Positions 47,086 to 56,212 of a stretch of DNA of 64,000 nucleotides are shown here, in pieces (position 1 is the first letter of the stretch; each line of letters begins with the position of its first letter). The stretch comes from Pseudocitrobacter cyperus (lineage in GTDB: Bacteria; Pseudomonadota; Gammaproteobacteria; Enterobacterales; Enterobacteriaceae), in NCBI RefSeq assembly GCF_039889165.1, contig NZ_JAYMYY010000002.1, forward strand, positions 372,001-436,000. The letters are read 5' to 3'. The notes under the pieces were generated by a model, which was not told where the DNA came from, did no database searches, and saw only the letters and a program-made list of their open reading frames with translations. The position numbers and the translations under genes were made by a program.

Positions 47086-47637
47086 TCAGGCGGAGGGGCT
47101 ATCTTCCTGTACCTTTTTCTCAACGTTGAACGGGTCAATCCCGCGGCGTTGCATGCGCCAGAAGCGAATAATATTCAGGCCATTCATGACCAGAAAGCTC
47201 CCTTCAATCATCGTGCCGCCAATTGAGCCAAGCCAGAAGTTGTGAATAACCCAGCAGGCCGTGGAGCACCACATCACGCAACGTACCGACAATCCCTTAC
47301 AGCGAAACAACGCCCATGTACTGGCGACCGTACCGGCAATAGGCAGTAATTCCATAGGATGGTGCAGTTTACTTAACCCAAGAATCAGCGTCAGGGCGAT
47401 AAAGACAAACATCACCCAGATGCGGCGGGTATAGACCGAGATAATGGTTCGGATGACGTTAAGTTCAGCGCTCATCCCCGCCGGGATAGCCCCCATCAGG
47501 AAAAAATGCACACCGATGGTCGCACTGTAGAGGGAGAGCTGAAACTTAAAGCGCCGCTCATCGCGATTGATGAAGGTGGTGATACCGATTAAAAACGCGA
47601 GTACACCTACGCCCTGGGCAAGCCAATACGCAGTCAT
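47086..47637 (-). CDS. ygjV: Inner-membrane protein YgjV
   Basis: The 183-residue protein has several membrane segments and closely follows E. coli YgjV (TAYWLAQGVGVLAFLIGITTF, HNFWLGSIGGTMIEGSFL, NIIRFWRMQRRGIDPF). Its function is unknown. I use ATG 47637; ATG 47661 has no support. It lies downstream of the uxaCA terminator. Confidence 0.9.
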   Translation of the reverse strand: MTAYWLAQGVGVLAFLIGITTFINRDERRFKFQLSLYSATIGVHFFLMGAIPAGMSAELNVIRTIISVYTRRIWVMFVFIALTLILGLSKLHHPMELLPIAGTVASTWALFRCKGLSVRCVMWCSTACWVIHNFWLGSIGGTMIEGSFLVMNGLNIIRFWRMQRRGIDPFNVEKKVQEDSPSA

Positions 47638-47661
47638 GGAGAGATCCTTAGTGAACAGCAT

Positions 47662-47697
47662 AAAAAAACGGCGTTTCAGGAAGTGAAACGCCGTTTT
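47662..47697 (-). terminator. Terminator of uxaCA
   Basis: Read leftward, AAAACGGCGTTTCAC pairs with GTGAAACGCCGTTTT-like sequence and is followed by a T run. It lies between the uxaA stop and ygjV. Confidence 0.85.
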
Positions 47698-47719
47698 ATC
47701 GTATCAGATCACATTTTTA

Positions 47720-49207
47720 TTACAATGTGACGCCGCTTTTAAAGATCGCCAGTTCGCGGAAATCGTTGCGTTCGTTGCAGGTCTGTTTGCCGTTGGCAAA
47801 ATCAACAATGGCATCGACAAACTCGTTCAGCAACTGCGGCATCCCTTTGCCGTGAATAAGCTGACCGGCATCGAAGTCGATCCAGTGCTTTTTCTTCGCC
47901 GCCAGTTCGCTGTTGGTGGCGATTTTCACCGTCGGCACAAATCCGCCGTAAGGCGTACCGCGCCCGGTACTGAACAGCACCATATGGCAGCCCGCACCCG
48001 CCAGCGCGCTGGTCGCCACGGCATCGTTACCCGGCGCGCTCAACAGATTCAGGCCCGGCGTTTTCAGCCGTTCGCCGTAGCGCAGCACATCAACGACCTT
48101 ACTGGAACCTGCTTTCTGCGTACAGCCCAGCGATTTATCCTCCAGCGTGGTGATGCCACCGGCTTTGTTCCCCGGTGATGGATTCTCGTAGATAGGCTGG
48201 TCATGGGCAATGAAGTACTGCTTGAAGTCATTGACCATCGTAACCAGCTTGCCGAAGGTTTCTTCGTCACGGCAGTGGCTCATCAACAACTGTTCTGCAC
48301 CAAACATCTCCGGCACCTCGGTCAGTACAGTCGTACCGCCGTTAGCAATCACGTAGTCGGAGAAGCGACCCAGCATCGGGTTGGCGGTGATCCCGGAGAG
48401 GCCGTCGGAACCACCGCACTCGAGACCAAACTTCAACTCACTCAGTTTGCCCGGTACGCGCTTGTCGTTACGCATCACATTGTAGAGCTGATGGAGATGC
48501 TCAATCCCCGCTTCCACTTCATCGTCCTGGTGTTGGCAAATCATAAAGTGAACGCGGTCGGCATCAAATTCACCCAGCGTTTCGCGGAAGGCATCGACCT
48601 GGTTGTTTTCGCAACCCAGGCCAATCACCAGCACCGCGCCCGCGTTAGGGTGACGCACCATGTTTTGCAGCATGGTGCGGGTGTTAATATGGTCGTCACC
48701 CAGTTGAGAGCAGCCGTAAGTGTGGCTGAAAAGATGCACGCCGTCGGTACCTTCGGCGTCATTGGTTTCTTTCAGGAAACGGGTCTGGATCTGACGCGCA
48801 ATGCCGTTAACACAACCCACGGTTGGCAGGATCCAGATCTCGTTACGCACCCCAACGTCACCGTTCGCACGACGATAAATGTTAATGTCGCGATCCGCCG
48901 GCTGCGCCGCTTCAGGCTGGAAATCGGGTTGATAGCTATAGGTATCCAGATCGCTCAGGTTGGTTCGGGTATTGTGCGAGTGAATGTGCTCACCCGCGGC
49001 AATATCCACCAGCGCATGGCCAATCGGTAAACCATACTTAATGACGTTTTCACCTTTGGCAATAGGGCACAACGTGAATTTATGCCCACGCGCTACCGCC
49101 TGGCGGAGCGTTACCGTTTGATTGTCGACCGTAACTTCCGTGCCTTCAGCCAAATCCGCTAATGCTACCGCAACGTTATCCAGCGCATGGATCTTGATGT
49201 ATTGCAT
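47720..49207 (-). CDS. uxaA: Altronate dehydratase UxaA
   Basis: The 495-residue protein has an N-terminal SAF-type domain (about 1-100) and the large UxaA/GarD catalytic domain (GVRNEIWILPTVGCVNGIARQI, GLECGGSDGLSGITANP, LLSAPGNDAVATSALAGAGCHMVLFSTGRGTPYGG). It dehydrates altronate to 2-keto-3-deoxygluconate in galacturonate breakdown. It follows uxaC by 14 bases in one operon. Confidence 0.96.
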   Translation of the reverse strand: MQYIKIHALDNVAVALADLAEGTEVTVDNQTVTLRQAVARGHKFTLCPIAKGENVIKYGLPIGHALVDIAAGEHIHSHNTRTNLSDLDTYSYQPDFQPEAAQPADRDINIYRRANGDVGVRNEIWILPTVGCVNGIARQIQTRFLKETNDAEGTDGVHLFSHTYGCSQLGDDHINTRTMLQNMVRHPNAGAVLVIGLGCENNQVDAFRETLGEFDADRVHFMICQHQDDEVEAGIEHLHQLYNVMRNDKRVPGKLSELKFGLECGGSDGLSGITANPMLGRFSDYVIANGGTTVLTEVPEMFGAEQLLMSHCRDEETFGKLVTMVNDFKQYFIAHDQPIYENPSPGNKAGGITTLEDKSLGCTQKAGSSKVVDVLRYGERLKTPGLNLLSAPGNDAVATSALAGAGCHMVLFSTGRGTPYGGFVPTVKIATNSELAAKKKHWIDFDAGQLIHGKGMPQLLNEFVDAIVDFANGKQTCNERNDFRELAIFKSGVTL

Positions 49208-49221
49208 ATCAACCCCAGACC

Positions 49222-50634
49222 TTAGTTCAGTTCAATGGCGAAGTAGTCACGCGCATTGTTAAAGCAAATATTTCTCACCATCTCACCCAGCAACTGGATG
49301 TCCGCCGGGGCTTCGCCCGCAGCCACCCAGCGACCAATCATCTGGCACAGGATGCGACGGAAATATTCGTGACGGGTATAAGAGAGGAAGCTGCGGCTGT
49401 CGGTCAGCATACCCACGAAGCGGCTCAGCAGGCCAAGCTGCGCCAGTTGGGTCATCTGACGTTCCATGCCGTCTTTCTGGTCGTTGAACCACCAGCCGGA
49501 ACCGAACTGCATTTTGCCCGGCATGCCTTCGCCCTGGAAGTTGCCGATCATGGTGCCCAGCACTTCGTTGTCGCGCGGGTTCAGACAATACAGGATGGTT
49601 TTCGGCAGCAGATTCTGTTCGTTCTGCTTGCTCAGCAGCTTAGACAACTCTTCCGCCATCGGGCGGTCGTTGATGGAGTCGAAACCGACGTCCGCGCCCA
49701 GCAGTTTAAACTGACGCAGGTTGTTATTACGCAGCGCGCCGATGTGATACTGCTGTACCCATTCGCGACGGGCATATTCTGCGCCAAGGAAGACCAGTAC
49801 CGCTGTTTTGAACTGCGCCACTTCGTGCTCGCTCAGGGTTTCACCCGCCAGACGACGCGCCAGAATGCTGTCCAGTTCCGCTTCGCTCGCTTCGGCAAAC
49901 ATCACCACATCCAGCGCGTGGTCAGATACTTTACAGCCGTGCGCGGCAAAGTGATCCAGGCGTTTGGTCAGCGCGGTTTGCAGGTCGGTGAAACGACGGA
50001 TATCGGTGTCAGACACTTCACCCAGTTTCGCCATGTAGTCGTTGAAGGTCGCTTGTTCAATGTTGAACGCTTTATCCGGACGCCAGCTCGGCAGCACTTT
50101 GATGGAGAAGGTGCTGTCTTTAGCCACGGTCGCGTGGTGCTCCAGCGAGTCGATCGGATCATCGGTAGTGCCGACCATTTTTACGTTCATCTGCTGCATG
50201 ATGCCACGCGCGGAGAACTTATCCTGTGCCAGCAGTTCGTTGCATTCGTTCCAGATTTCGTCAGCAGTAGACGGTGAAAGCAGCTTGCCGGTGATGCCAA
50301 ACGGACGGCGCAGTTCGAGGTGCGTCCAGTGGTATAACGGGTTGCCGATGGTGTGCGGAACCGTCGCCGCCCACGCATCAAATTTTTCACGATCGGATGC
50401 ATCGCCGGTGCACAGACGCTCGGCCACACCGTTGGTACGCATAGCGCGCCATTTGTAGTGATCGCCTTTCAGCCAGATGTCATACAGGTTGTTAAAACGA
50501 TAGTTTTCAGCAATCTGCTGCGGCGGAAGGTGGCAGTGATAGTCAAAAATCGGCTGATCTTTTGCGTAGTCGTGGTACAGACGGCGGGCAAATTCGGTAT
50601 CTAACAGAAAATCTTCAGTCATAAACGGGGTCAT
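49222..50634 (-). CDS. uxaC: Uronate isomerase UxaC
   Basis: The 470-residue amidohydrolase-fold protein is almost identical to E. coli UxaC, with the metal motif DYHCHLPPQQIAENY near the N-terminus. It isomerises glucuronate to fructuronate and galacturonate to tagaturonate. It is divergent from exuT and should be repressed by ExuR. Confidence 0.97.
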   Translation of the reverse strand: MTPFMTEDFLLDTEFARRLYHDYAKDQPIFDYHCHLPPQQIAENYRFNNLYDIWLKGDHYKWRAMRTNGVAERLCTGDASDREKFDAWAATVPHTIGNPLYHWTHLELRRPFGITGKLLSPSTADEIWNECNELLAQDKFSARGIMQQMNVKMVGTTDDPIDSLEHHATVAKDSTFSIKVLPSWRPDKAFNIEQATFNDYMAKLGEVSDTDIRRFTDLQTALTKRLDHFAAHGCKVSDHALDVVMFAEASEAELDSILARRLAGETLSEHEVAQFKTAVLVFLGAEYARREWVQQYHIGALRNNNLRQFKLLGADVGFDSINDRPMAEELSKLLSKQNEQNLLPKTILYCLNPRDNEVLGTMIGNFQGEGMPGKMQFGSGWWFNDQKDGMERQMTQLAQLGLLSRFVGMLTDSRSFLSYTRHEYFRRILCQMIGRWVAAGEAPADIQLLGEMVRNICFNNARDYFAIELN

Positions 50635-50840
50635 TATCGTCTTCCTCTCACGAGTGGTCAGATGTTTATCTGTAATGCCGATAAAGTTATCACACCAATT
50701 TCAGCAAGCCGAAGATTTTTTCGTGAGTTAGATCAATAAAAATTGACAAAAAATGACATTAAAAAAGTAAAAAAAGCGACACAGGCCGCGCCAGGACTGG
50801 CTTCAAGACCTACCACCTATATCCACACTCAAATTACCTC

Positions 50841-50862
50841 TTTTGTGACAGCATTCACCTTT
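50841..50862. promoter_or_regulatory. CRP site of the exuT/uxaC region
   Basis: TGTGA-N6-TCACC within TTTTGTGACAGCATTCACCT matches the CRP consensus TGTGA-N6-TCACA at 9 of 10 core positions. It fits catabolite control of hexuronate genes. Confidence 0.7.
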
Positions 50863-50863
50863 T

Positions 50864-50881
50864 AAAGTTGTATGACAAGTT
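50864..50881. promoter_or_regulatory. ExuR-like operator
   Basis: AAAGTTGTATGACAAGTT is an imperfect palindrome like the ExuR/UxuR consensus AAATTGGTATACCAATTT. It is next to the CRP site. Confidence 0.5.
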
Positions 50882-51094
50882 ATTGTGCACCCCGTTAAAC
50901 ATAAGCCGACGGAATGCATTGTTGGTGAAAGATACAACTGACTTAACGGTACGGATACCGAATTAAGCACGAGTACGAAGGCAAGGTTCGGGTCGTATCG
51001 GGTTCTCCCGGTAAGCCCCTCGATTGAGACATCCTCCCGTAGTACTGGATGATAACCGTATGAAAATGCGGAATAACGACACGATGAGGTTTAC

Positions 51095-52390
51095 ATGCGT
51101 AAAATTAAAGGGTTACGTTGGTACATGATCGCACTGGTGACGCTGGGCACCGTGCTGGGTTACCTGACGCGTAATACCGTTGCAGCCGCTGCTCCAACAC
51201 TGATGGAAGAGCTGCACATTTCTACACAGCAATACTCCTATATCATTGCCGCTTACTCCGCGGCCTATACGGTGATGCAACCTGTTGCCGGTTACGTGCT
51301 GGATATTCTGGGTACCAAAATTGGTTACGCCTTCTTCGCCGTTGCATGGGCGGTTTTCTGCGGCGCAACCGCATTAGCGGGTAGCTGGGGCGGCCTGGCG
51401 CTGGCGCGTGGTGCGGTCGGTGCGGCAGAAGCTGCGATGATCCCGGCGGGTCTGAAAGCGAGTTCCGAATGGTTCCCAGCGAAAGAGCGTTCTATCGCGG
51501 TCGGTTACTTCAACGTCGGTTCCTCTATCGGCGCGATGATTGCTCCGCCTCTGGTGGTCTGGGCTATCGTCATGCATAGCTGGCAGATGGCGTTCATTAT
51601 CTCTGGCGTGCTGAGCTTCGTATGGGCGATGGCATGGCTTATCTTCTACAAACACCCGCGTGACCAGAAAAAACTGACTGACGAAGAACGCGACTACATC
51701 ATTAGCGGTCAGGAAGCACAACACCAGGTTGGCGTAGCGAAGAAAATGTCTGTGGCGCAGATCCTGCGTAACCGTCAGTTCTGGGGTATTGCACTGCCGC
51801 GTTTCCTGGCAGAGCCTGCCTGGGGGACATTCAACGCATGGATCCCGCTGTTCATGTTTAAAGTTTACGGCTTTAACCTGAAAGAAATTGCGATGTTTGC
51901 CTGGATGCCAATGCTGTTTGCTGACCTGGGTTGTATCGTTGGGGGCTACCTGCCGCCGCTGTTCCAGCGCTGGTTCGGCGTGAACCTGATTGTTTCCCGT
52001 AAAATGGTTGTCACCATGGGCGCACTGCTGATGATTGGCCCAGGTATGATTGGCCTGTTCACCAGCCCGTATGTCGCAATCGGCCTGCTGTGTATTGGCG
52101 GCTTCGCTCACCAGGCACTGTCTGGCGCGCTGATTACGCTCTCTTCTGACGTATTTGGTCGTAACGAAGTCGCAACAGCGAACGGCCTGACCGGGATGTC
52201 CGCCTGGCTTGCGAGCACCCTGTTTGCACTGGTCGTCGGCGCGCTGGCCGACACCATCGGCTTTAGCCCGCTGTTCGCCGTCCTGGCTATCTTTGACTTG
52301 TTAGGGGCACTGGTTATCTGGACGGTGCTGAAAAACAAACCGGCTGAAGAGGTTGAGCAGGAAACGCATCAACCGGCCACGCAAAGCTAG
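51095..52390 (+). CDS. exuT: Hexuronate transporter ExuT
   Basis: The 431-residue major facilitator protein has 12 membrane segments and the anion:cation symporter features (RWYMIALVTLGTVLGYLTRNTVAAAAPTLMEEL, GAAEAAMIPAGLKASSEWFP). It imports galacturonate and glucuronate with protons. It matches E. coli ExuT in form. Confidence 0.96.
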   Translation: MRKIKGLRWYMIALVTLGTVLGYLTRNTVAAAAPTLMEELHISTQQYSYIIAAYSAAYTVMQPVAGYVLDILGTKIGYAFFAVAWAVFCGATALAGSWGGLALARGAVGAAEAAMIPAGLKASSEWFPAKERSIAVGYFNVGSSIGAMIAPPLVVWAIVMHSWQMAFIISGVLSFVWAMAWLIFYKHPRDQKKLTDEERDYIISGQEAQHQVGVAKKMSVAQILRNRQFWGIALPRFLAEPAWGTFNAWIPLFMFKVYGFNLKEIAMFAWMPMLFADLGCIVGGYLPPLFQRWFGVNLIVSRKMVVTMGALLMIGPGMIGLFTSPYVAIGLLCIGGFAHQALSGALITLSSDVFGRNEVATANGLTGMSAWLASTLFALVVGALADTIGFSPLFAVLAIFDLLGALVIWTVLKNKPAEEVEQETHQPATQS

Positions 52391-52413
52391 TTTGAAAGTG
52401 TTAATCATGTAGC

Positions 52414-52441
52414 AAAAGCCGCCTCCTCTGGCGGCTTTTTT
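52414..52441 (+). terminator. Terminator of exuT
   Basis: AAAAGCCGCC pairs with GGCGGCTTTTTT around TCCTCT; a T run follows. Confidence 0.88.
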
Positions 52442-52468
52442 CATCCGGCGTTATGGTTAGATTCTCGT

Positions 52469-52487
52469 AAAAGTGGTATAACAAATC
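52469..52487 (+). promoter_or_regulatory. ExuR-like operator before exuR
   Basis: AAAGTGGTATAACAAATCT resembles the palindromic ExuR box. It lies 30 bases before exuR and suggests autoregulation. Confidence 0.5.
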
Positions 52488-52516
52488 TAATCTGCCGTAC
52501 CCTGCCTGGAGAGTAT

Positions 52517-53293
52517 ATGGAAATCACTGACGCACGTCGTTTATATCAGCAACTTGCCGCTGAGCTGAAAGAACGCATTGAGCAAGGCGTCTATCTCGTA
52601 GGTGACAAGCTGCCTGCCGAGCGCTTTATTGCTGACGAAAAATGCGTCAGTCGTACTGTCGTTCGTGAAGCCATTATTATGCTGGAAGTTGAAGGCTACG
52701 TTGAAGTGCGTAAGGGCTCTGGCATCCATGTCATCTCCAATACGCCGCGTCATCAGCAGACGCCTGACGAATCCATGGAATTTGCCAATTATGGCCCGTT
52801 TGAACTGCTCCAGGCGCGTCAGCTCATCGAGAGCAATATTGCCGAGTTTGCCGCTACCCAGGTGACCAAACAGGACATCATGAAGCTGATGGAGATCCAG
52901 GACAAAGCGCGCAACGAGAAGTGCTTTCGCGACTCCGAGTGGGATTTGCAATTCCACATCCAGGTGGCGCTGGCGACGCAGAATACCGCCCTTGCCGCCA
53001 TCGTCGAGAAAATGTGGACGCAGCGCAGCCATAACCCGTACTGGAAAAAGCTGCACGAGCATATTGATGCGCGCACGGTGGATAACTGGTGCGACGACCA
53101 CGATCAGATCCTGAAAGCGTTAATCCGCAAAGACCCACATGCCGCCAAACTGGCAATGTGGCAGCATCTGGAGAACACCAAGCTGATGCTGTTTAACGAA
53201 ACCAGCGATGACTTCGAATTTAATGCTGACCGCTATCTGTTTGCCGAGAACCCGGTGGTACATCTCGATACCGCCGCCAACGGCGCAAAATAG
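52517..53293 (+). CDS. exuR: GntR/FadR-family repressor ExuR
   Basis: The 258-residue protein has the GntR winged helix at the N-terminus (LYQQLAAELKERIEQGVYLVGDKLPAERFIADE, SRTVVREAIIMLEVEGYVEVRKGSG) and an FCD all-helical ligand domain (about 90-250). It represses exuT, uxaCA and uxuAB until galacturonate or its products are present. Confidence 0.96.
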   Translation: MEITDARRLYQQLAAELKERIEQGVYLVGDKLPAERFIADEKCVSRTVVREAIIMLEVEGYVEVRKGSGIHVISNTPRHQQTPDESMEFANYGPFELLQARQLIESNIAEFAATQVTKQDIMKLMEIQDKARNEKCFRDSEWDLQFHIQVALATQNTALAAIVEKMWTQRSHNPYWKKLHEHIDARTVDNWCDDHDQILKALIRKDPHAAKLAMWQHLENTKLMLFNETSDDFEFNADRYLFAENPVVHLDTAANGAK

Positions 53294-53612
53294 CCATCAG
53301 AATCCCTTCTCAGGCCGGTCTTCAGACTGGCCTGAGTCTTATTAAGGGTAAGCAAAACATATATAGTGTCAGCCTTTGTAAATAGCCTCGCCTCCCACCC
53401 CCACAACCCGCAAAATCAAACCTCAACAAAGTGCAATTTTTATGACGCAAAACCCAGGCGTTTGTTACAATTAGATGCATTTTGTCGTTCTGTGAGTTAG
53501 CAATTGCTTACTTCGCCATTAACACGGATGTGTTTAGCCGCGACCGATTAAAACACCAACAATGTCGCAGTTCGTTCAGGCGTTACGTTAATCGTTGTAC
53601 CAGGAATCGTGA
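53294..53612. other. Intergenic region before yqjA, 319 bp
   Basis: It begins with a terminator-like stem after exuR (53309-53341: CTCAGGCC with GGCCTGAG, then TCTTATT). No gene is supported. It should hold the yqjA promoter, Cpx-controlled in E. coli, but I see no clear CpxR box. Confidence 0.5.
53309..53341 (+). terminator. Terminator of exuR
   Basis: CTCAGGCCGGTC pairs with GACTGGCCTGAG, followed by TCTTATT. It is a strong stem with a weak T run. Confidence 0.7.
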
Positions 53613-54278
53613 ATGGAACTATTAACCCAGTTATTAAATGCCTTATGGAGCCAGGATTTCGAAACCCTGTCGAATCCTTCCATGGTCGGTATGCTCTACT
53701 TTGTCTTGTTTATGATCCTGTTCCTTGAGAACGGGCTGTTGCCTGCCGCCTTCCTGCCGGGCGATAGCCTGCTGGTACTCATTGGCGTATTAATCGCCAA
53801 AGGCGCGCTGGGTTTCCCACAAACCATTCTTCTGCTGACCACCGCAGCAAGCCTTGGCTGCTGGCTGAGTTATATTCAGGGGCGATGGCTGGGGAATACG
53901 CGAATTGTGCAGAACTGGCTCTCGCACCTCCCGGCCCATTACCATCAGCGCGCGCATCATCTGTTCCATAAACATGGTCTTTCCGCGCTGTTGATTGGTC
54001 GCTTTATCGCCTTCGTGAGAACGCTGTTGCCGACGATCGCGGGCCTGTCGGGGCTGAATAATGCCCGTTTCCAGTTCTTTAACTGGATGAGCGGCCTGCT
54101 GTGGGTCTTAATTCTGACGTCACTGGGTTACCTGCTCGGTAAAACGCCGGTATTCCTTAAGTATGAAGACGCGCTGATGTCATGCCTGATGCTGCTGCCG
54201 GTTGTCCTGCTGGTAATTGGTCTGGTGGGGTCGCTGGTTGTTCTGTGGAAGAAAAAATACGGCAACCGGAGCTCATAA
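53613..54278 (+). CDS. yqjA: DedA-family membrane protein YqjA
   Basis: The 221-residue protein has the DedA/SNARE-associated motif (FLENGLLPAAFLPGDSLLVLIGVL, RFIAFVRTLLPTIAGLSGL) and five or so membrane segments. DedA proteins are undecaprenyl-phosphate translocases or related; YqjA in E. coli supports alkaline pH and drug tolerance. Its stop overlaps the mzrA start (TAATG). Confidence 0.95.
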   Translation: MELLTQLLNALWSQDFETLSNPSMVGMLYFVLFMILFLENGLLPAAFLPGDSLLVLIGVLIAKGALGFPQTILLLTTAASLGCWLSYIQGRWLGNTRIVQNWLSHLPAHYHQRAHHLFHKHGLSALLIGRFIAFVRTLLPTIAGLSGLNNARFQFFNWMSGLLWVLILTSLGYLLGKTPVFLKYEDALMSCLMLLPVVLLVIGLVGSLVVLWKKKYGNRSS

Positions 54279-54661
54279 TGGGGCTGAAACAGGTAACGCT
54301 ACGTCGATTTACCCTGAGCCTTGGCGCACTACTCCTGTTTTGCGCCATGCTCTGGTTATGGACAACGCTTCAGCACAGAGAGTCCACCCTGGCGATTCGC
54401 CCGCTAAATCAGGGAACCAGCATGCCGGATGGCTTCTCCATCTGGCATCATCTGGATGCAAACGGCATTCAGTTTAAGAGCATTACCCCCCAAAAAGACG
54501 CGCTACTCATTAAGTTTGAGTCCAGCGCCCAGAGCGCGGCTGCCAAAAAAGTGCTCGATAGTACGCTACCGCACGACTACATCATTGCTCAACAGGATGA
54601 AGATCGCGACGCCATGACCTGGCTTTCACTGTTGCGTGAGAGCCCGCATCGCTTTGGATAA
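54278..54661 (+). CDS. mzrA: Modulator of EnvZ/OmpR, MzrA
   Basis: The 127-residue protein has one N-terminal membrane segment (about 10-30) and a periplasmic domain (LNQGTSMPDGFSIWHHLDANGIQFKSITP). In E. coli, MzrA links the CpxA and EnvZ systems by binding EnvZ. ATG 54278 follows yqjA directly. Confidence 0.92.
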   Translation: MGLKQVTLRRFTLSLGALLLFCAMLWLWTTLQHRESTLAIRPLNQGTSMPDGFSIWHHLDANGIQFKSITPQKDALLIKFESSAQSAAAKKVLDSTLPHDYIIAQQDEDRDAMTWLSLLRESPHRFG

Positions 54662-54793
54662 TTCTGTATCTAATCACTGGCTTTGGTGCTTTCCCGATTT
54701 TATAACTATGCTTTAGTAAATGGGCTGAACCTTTGCCCCTTTACTGGAACCCGTACATTTCAGATGTACTTAACTCAATGGAAGGTTTCTTAC

Positions 54794-55162
54794 ATGAAAT
54801 ACCGCATCGCACTGACTATCGCCCTTCTTTCCCTTACTGCTGGCACGAGCGCGACGACACTGTGTCAGGAGAAAGAGCAGGATATCCAGCGTGAGATAAG
54901 CTATGCCGAAAAGCATAACAATCAACATCGTATTGATGGCCTGAAAAAAGCGCTGAGTGAAGTCAAAGCACATTGCTCAGATAGCCAGTTACGCGCCGAT
55001 CATCAGAAGAAAATTGCTGAGCAAAAAGAAGAGATCGCTGAACGTCAGCGTGACCTGCAGGAAGCAAAGCAAAAAGGTGATGCGGATAAAATTGCGAAAC
55101 GCGAGCATAAACTCGCGGAATCTCAGTACGAGCTTAAAGAACTGGAGTCCCGCCAGTACTAA
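54794..55162 (+). CDS. yqjC: YqjC, DUF1090 periplasmic protein
   Basis: The 122-residue protein has a signal peptide (to about residue 20) and a highly charged coiled-coil mature part (LCQEKEQDIQREISYAEKHNN...). Two cysteines (about 24 and 61) may form a disulfide. Its function is unknown. It starts the yqjCDEK cluster. Confidence 0.92.
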   Translation: MKYRIALTIALLSLTAGTSATTLCQEKEQDIQREISYAEKHNNQHRIDGLKKALSEVKAHCSDSQLRADHQKKIAEQKEEIAERQRDLQEAKQKGDADKIAKREHKLAESQYELKELESRQY

Positions 55163-55191
55163 GCAAATGGACATTCAAACAGGAGAGCATC

Positions 55192-55497
55192 ATGTCTAAA
55201 GATACCAATGCAGATAACCTGCGCGCGGAACTGAAATCACTGGCTGACACTCTGGAAGAAGTATTGAATAGCTCCTCTGATAAGTCGAAAGAAGAGATAA
55301 GTAAGCTGCGCAGTAAAGCGGAAAGCGCGCTGAAAGAGAGCCGCCATCGCCTGGGCGAAACCAGCGATGCGCTGGCCAAACAGACCCGCGAAGCCGCGGC
55401 GCGTGCCGACGGTTATGTGCGTGAGAACCCGTGGACGGGCGTGGGAATTGGGGCTGCGGTCGGGCTGGTACTGGGCGTGCTGCTGACGCGTCGCTAA
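55192..55497 (+). CDS. yqjD: YqjD/ElaB-family inner-membrane ribosome-binding protein
   Basis: The 101-residue protein has an amphipathic N-terminal helix region and a C-terminal membrane segment (NPWTGVGIGAAVGLVLGVLLTRR). E. coli YqjD anchors inactive ribosomes to the membrane in stationary phase. GGAGAG precedes the ATG. Confidence 0.94.
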   Translation: MSKDTNADNLRAELKSLADTLEEVLNSSSDKSKEEISKLRSKAESALKESRHRLGETSDALAKQTREAAARADGYVRENPWTGVGIGAAVGLVLGVLLTRR

Positions 55498-55499
55498 TA

Positions 55500-55898
55500 A
55501 TGGCGGATTATCAACACACACAAGGCCCGGGGAAAAACATCCTCGGCATCGGCCAACGGCTGGTGACCGTGCTGGTGCAGATGGTTGAGACGCGGGTGCG
55601 CCTTGCGGTGGTAGAGCTGGAAGAAGAGAAAGCCAACATCTTCCAGCTATTACTGCTGGTTGGCTTAACCCTGCTGTTTGCCGCTTTCGGCCTGATGAGC
55701 CTGCTGGTGCTGATTATCTGGGCGGTCGATCCGCAATATCGGCTGAACGTGATGATTGGCACCACCGTCACCTTGCTGGCGCTGGCGTTAATCGGCGGGC
55801 TTTGGACGTTACGTAAAGTGCGACGCTCAACCCTGCTGCGCCACACGCGTCACGAACTGGCCAATGACCGGGCGCTGCTGGAGGACGATCGTGAGTAA
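55500..55898 (+). CDS. yqjE: YqjE, DUF1469 membrane protein
   Basis: The 132-residue protein has a cytoplasmic amphipathic start and two membrane segments (about 47-75 and 82-103), as in the Phage_holin_3_6/DUF1469 family. It starts two bases after the yqjD stop. Its function is unknown. Confidence 0.92.
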   Translation: MADYQHTQGPGKNILGIGQRLVTVLVQMVETRVRLAVVELEEEKANIFQLLLLVGLTLLFAAFGLMSLLVLIIWAVDPQYRLNVMIGTTVTLLALALIGGLWTLRKVRRSTLLRHTRHELANDRALLEDDRE

Positions 55899-56172
55899 CC
55901 GAAAGGAGCGTGAGGCACGTAAGGCGTATTTGCTGAGTCAGATTCAGCAACAGCGGCTGGACTTAAGTGCGGGCCGACGCGACTGGCTGGAACTCACCCA
56001 CGTCTACGACCGCAAATGGGCGATGCTGCTCAGCCTGCGGACCTGGGCTCTGGCAGGTAGCGGCGTGTTCGCCGTCTGGGGGTTGCGTCAGCCAAACAGG
56101 CTGGTGCGCTGGGCACGACGCGGATTCAGCGTCTGGAGCGCCTGGCGGCTGGTGAAAAATACGCTGCGTTAA
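55891..56172 (+). CDS. yqjK: YqjK-like protein
   Basis: The 93-residue protein begins VSNRKEREARKAYLLSQIQQQRLDLSA and has one hydrophobic segment (RTWALAGSGVFAVWGL) before a basic end (LVRWARRGFSVWSAWRLVKNTLR). It matches E. coli YqjK. The start is GTG 55891, overlapping yqjE by eight bases. Its function is unknown. Confidence 0.9.
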   Translation: MSNRKEREARKAYLLSQIQQQRLDLSAGRRDWLELTHVYDRKWAMLLSLRTWALAGSGVFAVWGLRQPNRLVRWARRGFSVWSAWRLVKNTLR

Positions 56173-56180
56173 TCTGACAC

Positions 56181-56212
56181 AGGCCCGGTATACCATGCCG
56201 GGCCTTGTTTTT
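56181..56212. terminator. Terminator between yqjK and the Rpn fragment
   Basis: AGGCCCGGTATACCATGCCG continues into GGCCTTGTTTTT: AGGCCCGG pairs with CCGGGCCT and a T run follows on the plus strand. Confidence 0.8.

Larger units (their letters stand above)
50635..51094. other. Divergent uxaC/exuT control region, 460 bp
   Basis: No gene is supported. The region holds a CRP site (50841-50862), an ExuR-like site (50864-50881) and a long leader before exuT (about 50,930-51,094) rich in short inverted repeats, for example CATCC...GGATG near 51,031-51,052. The leader could fold, but I recognise no known RNA. Confidence 0.55.

Noticed and set aside
54182..54277. N-terminal extension of mzrA from 54182
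   Set aside because: It lies entirely inside yqjA in another frame; the ATG at 54278 overlaps the yqjA stop and gives the family length.
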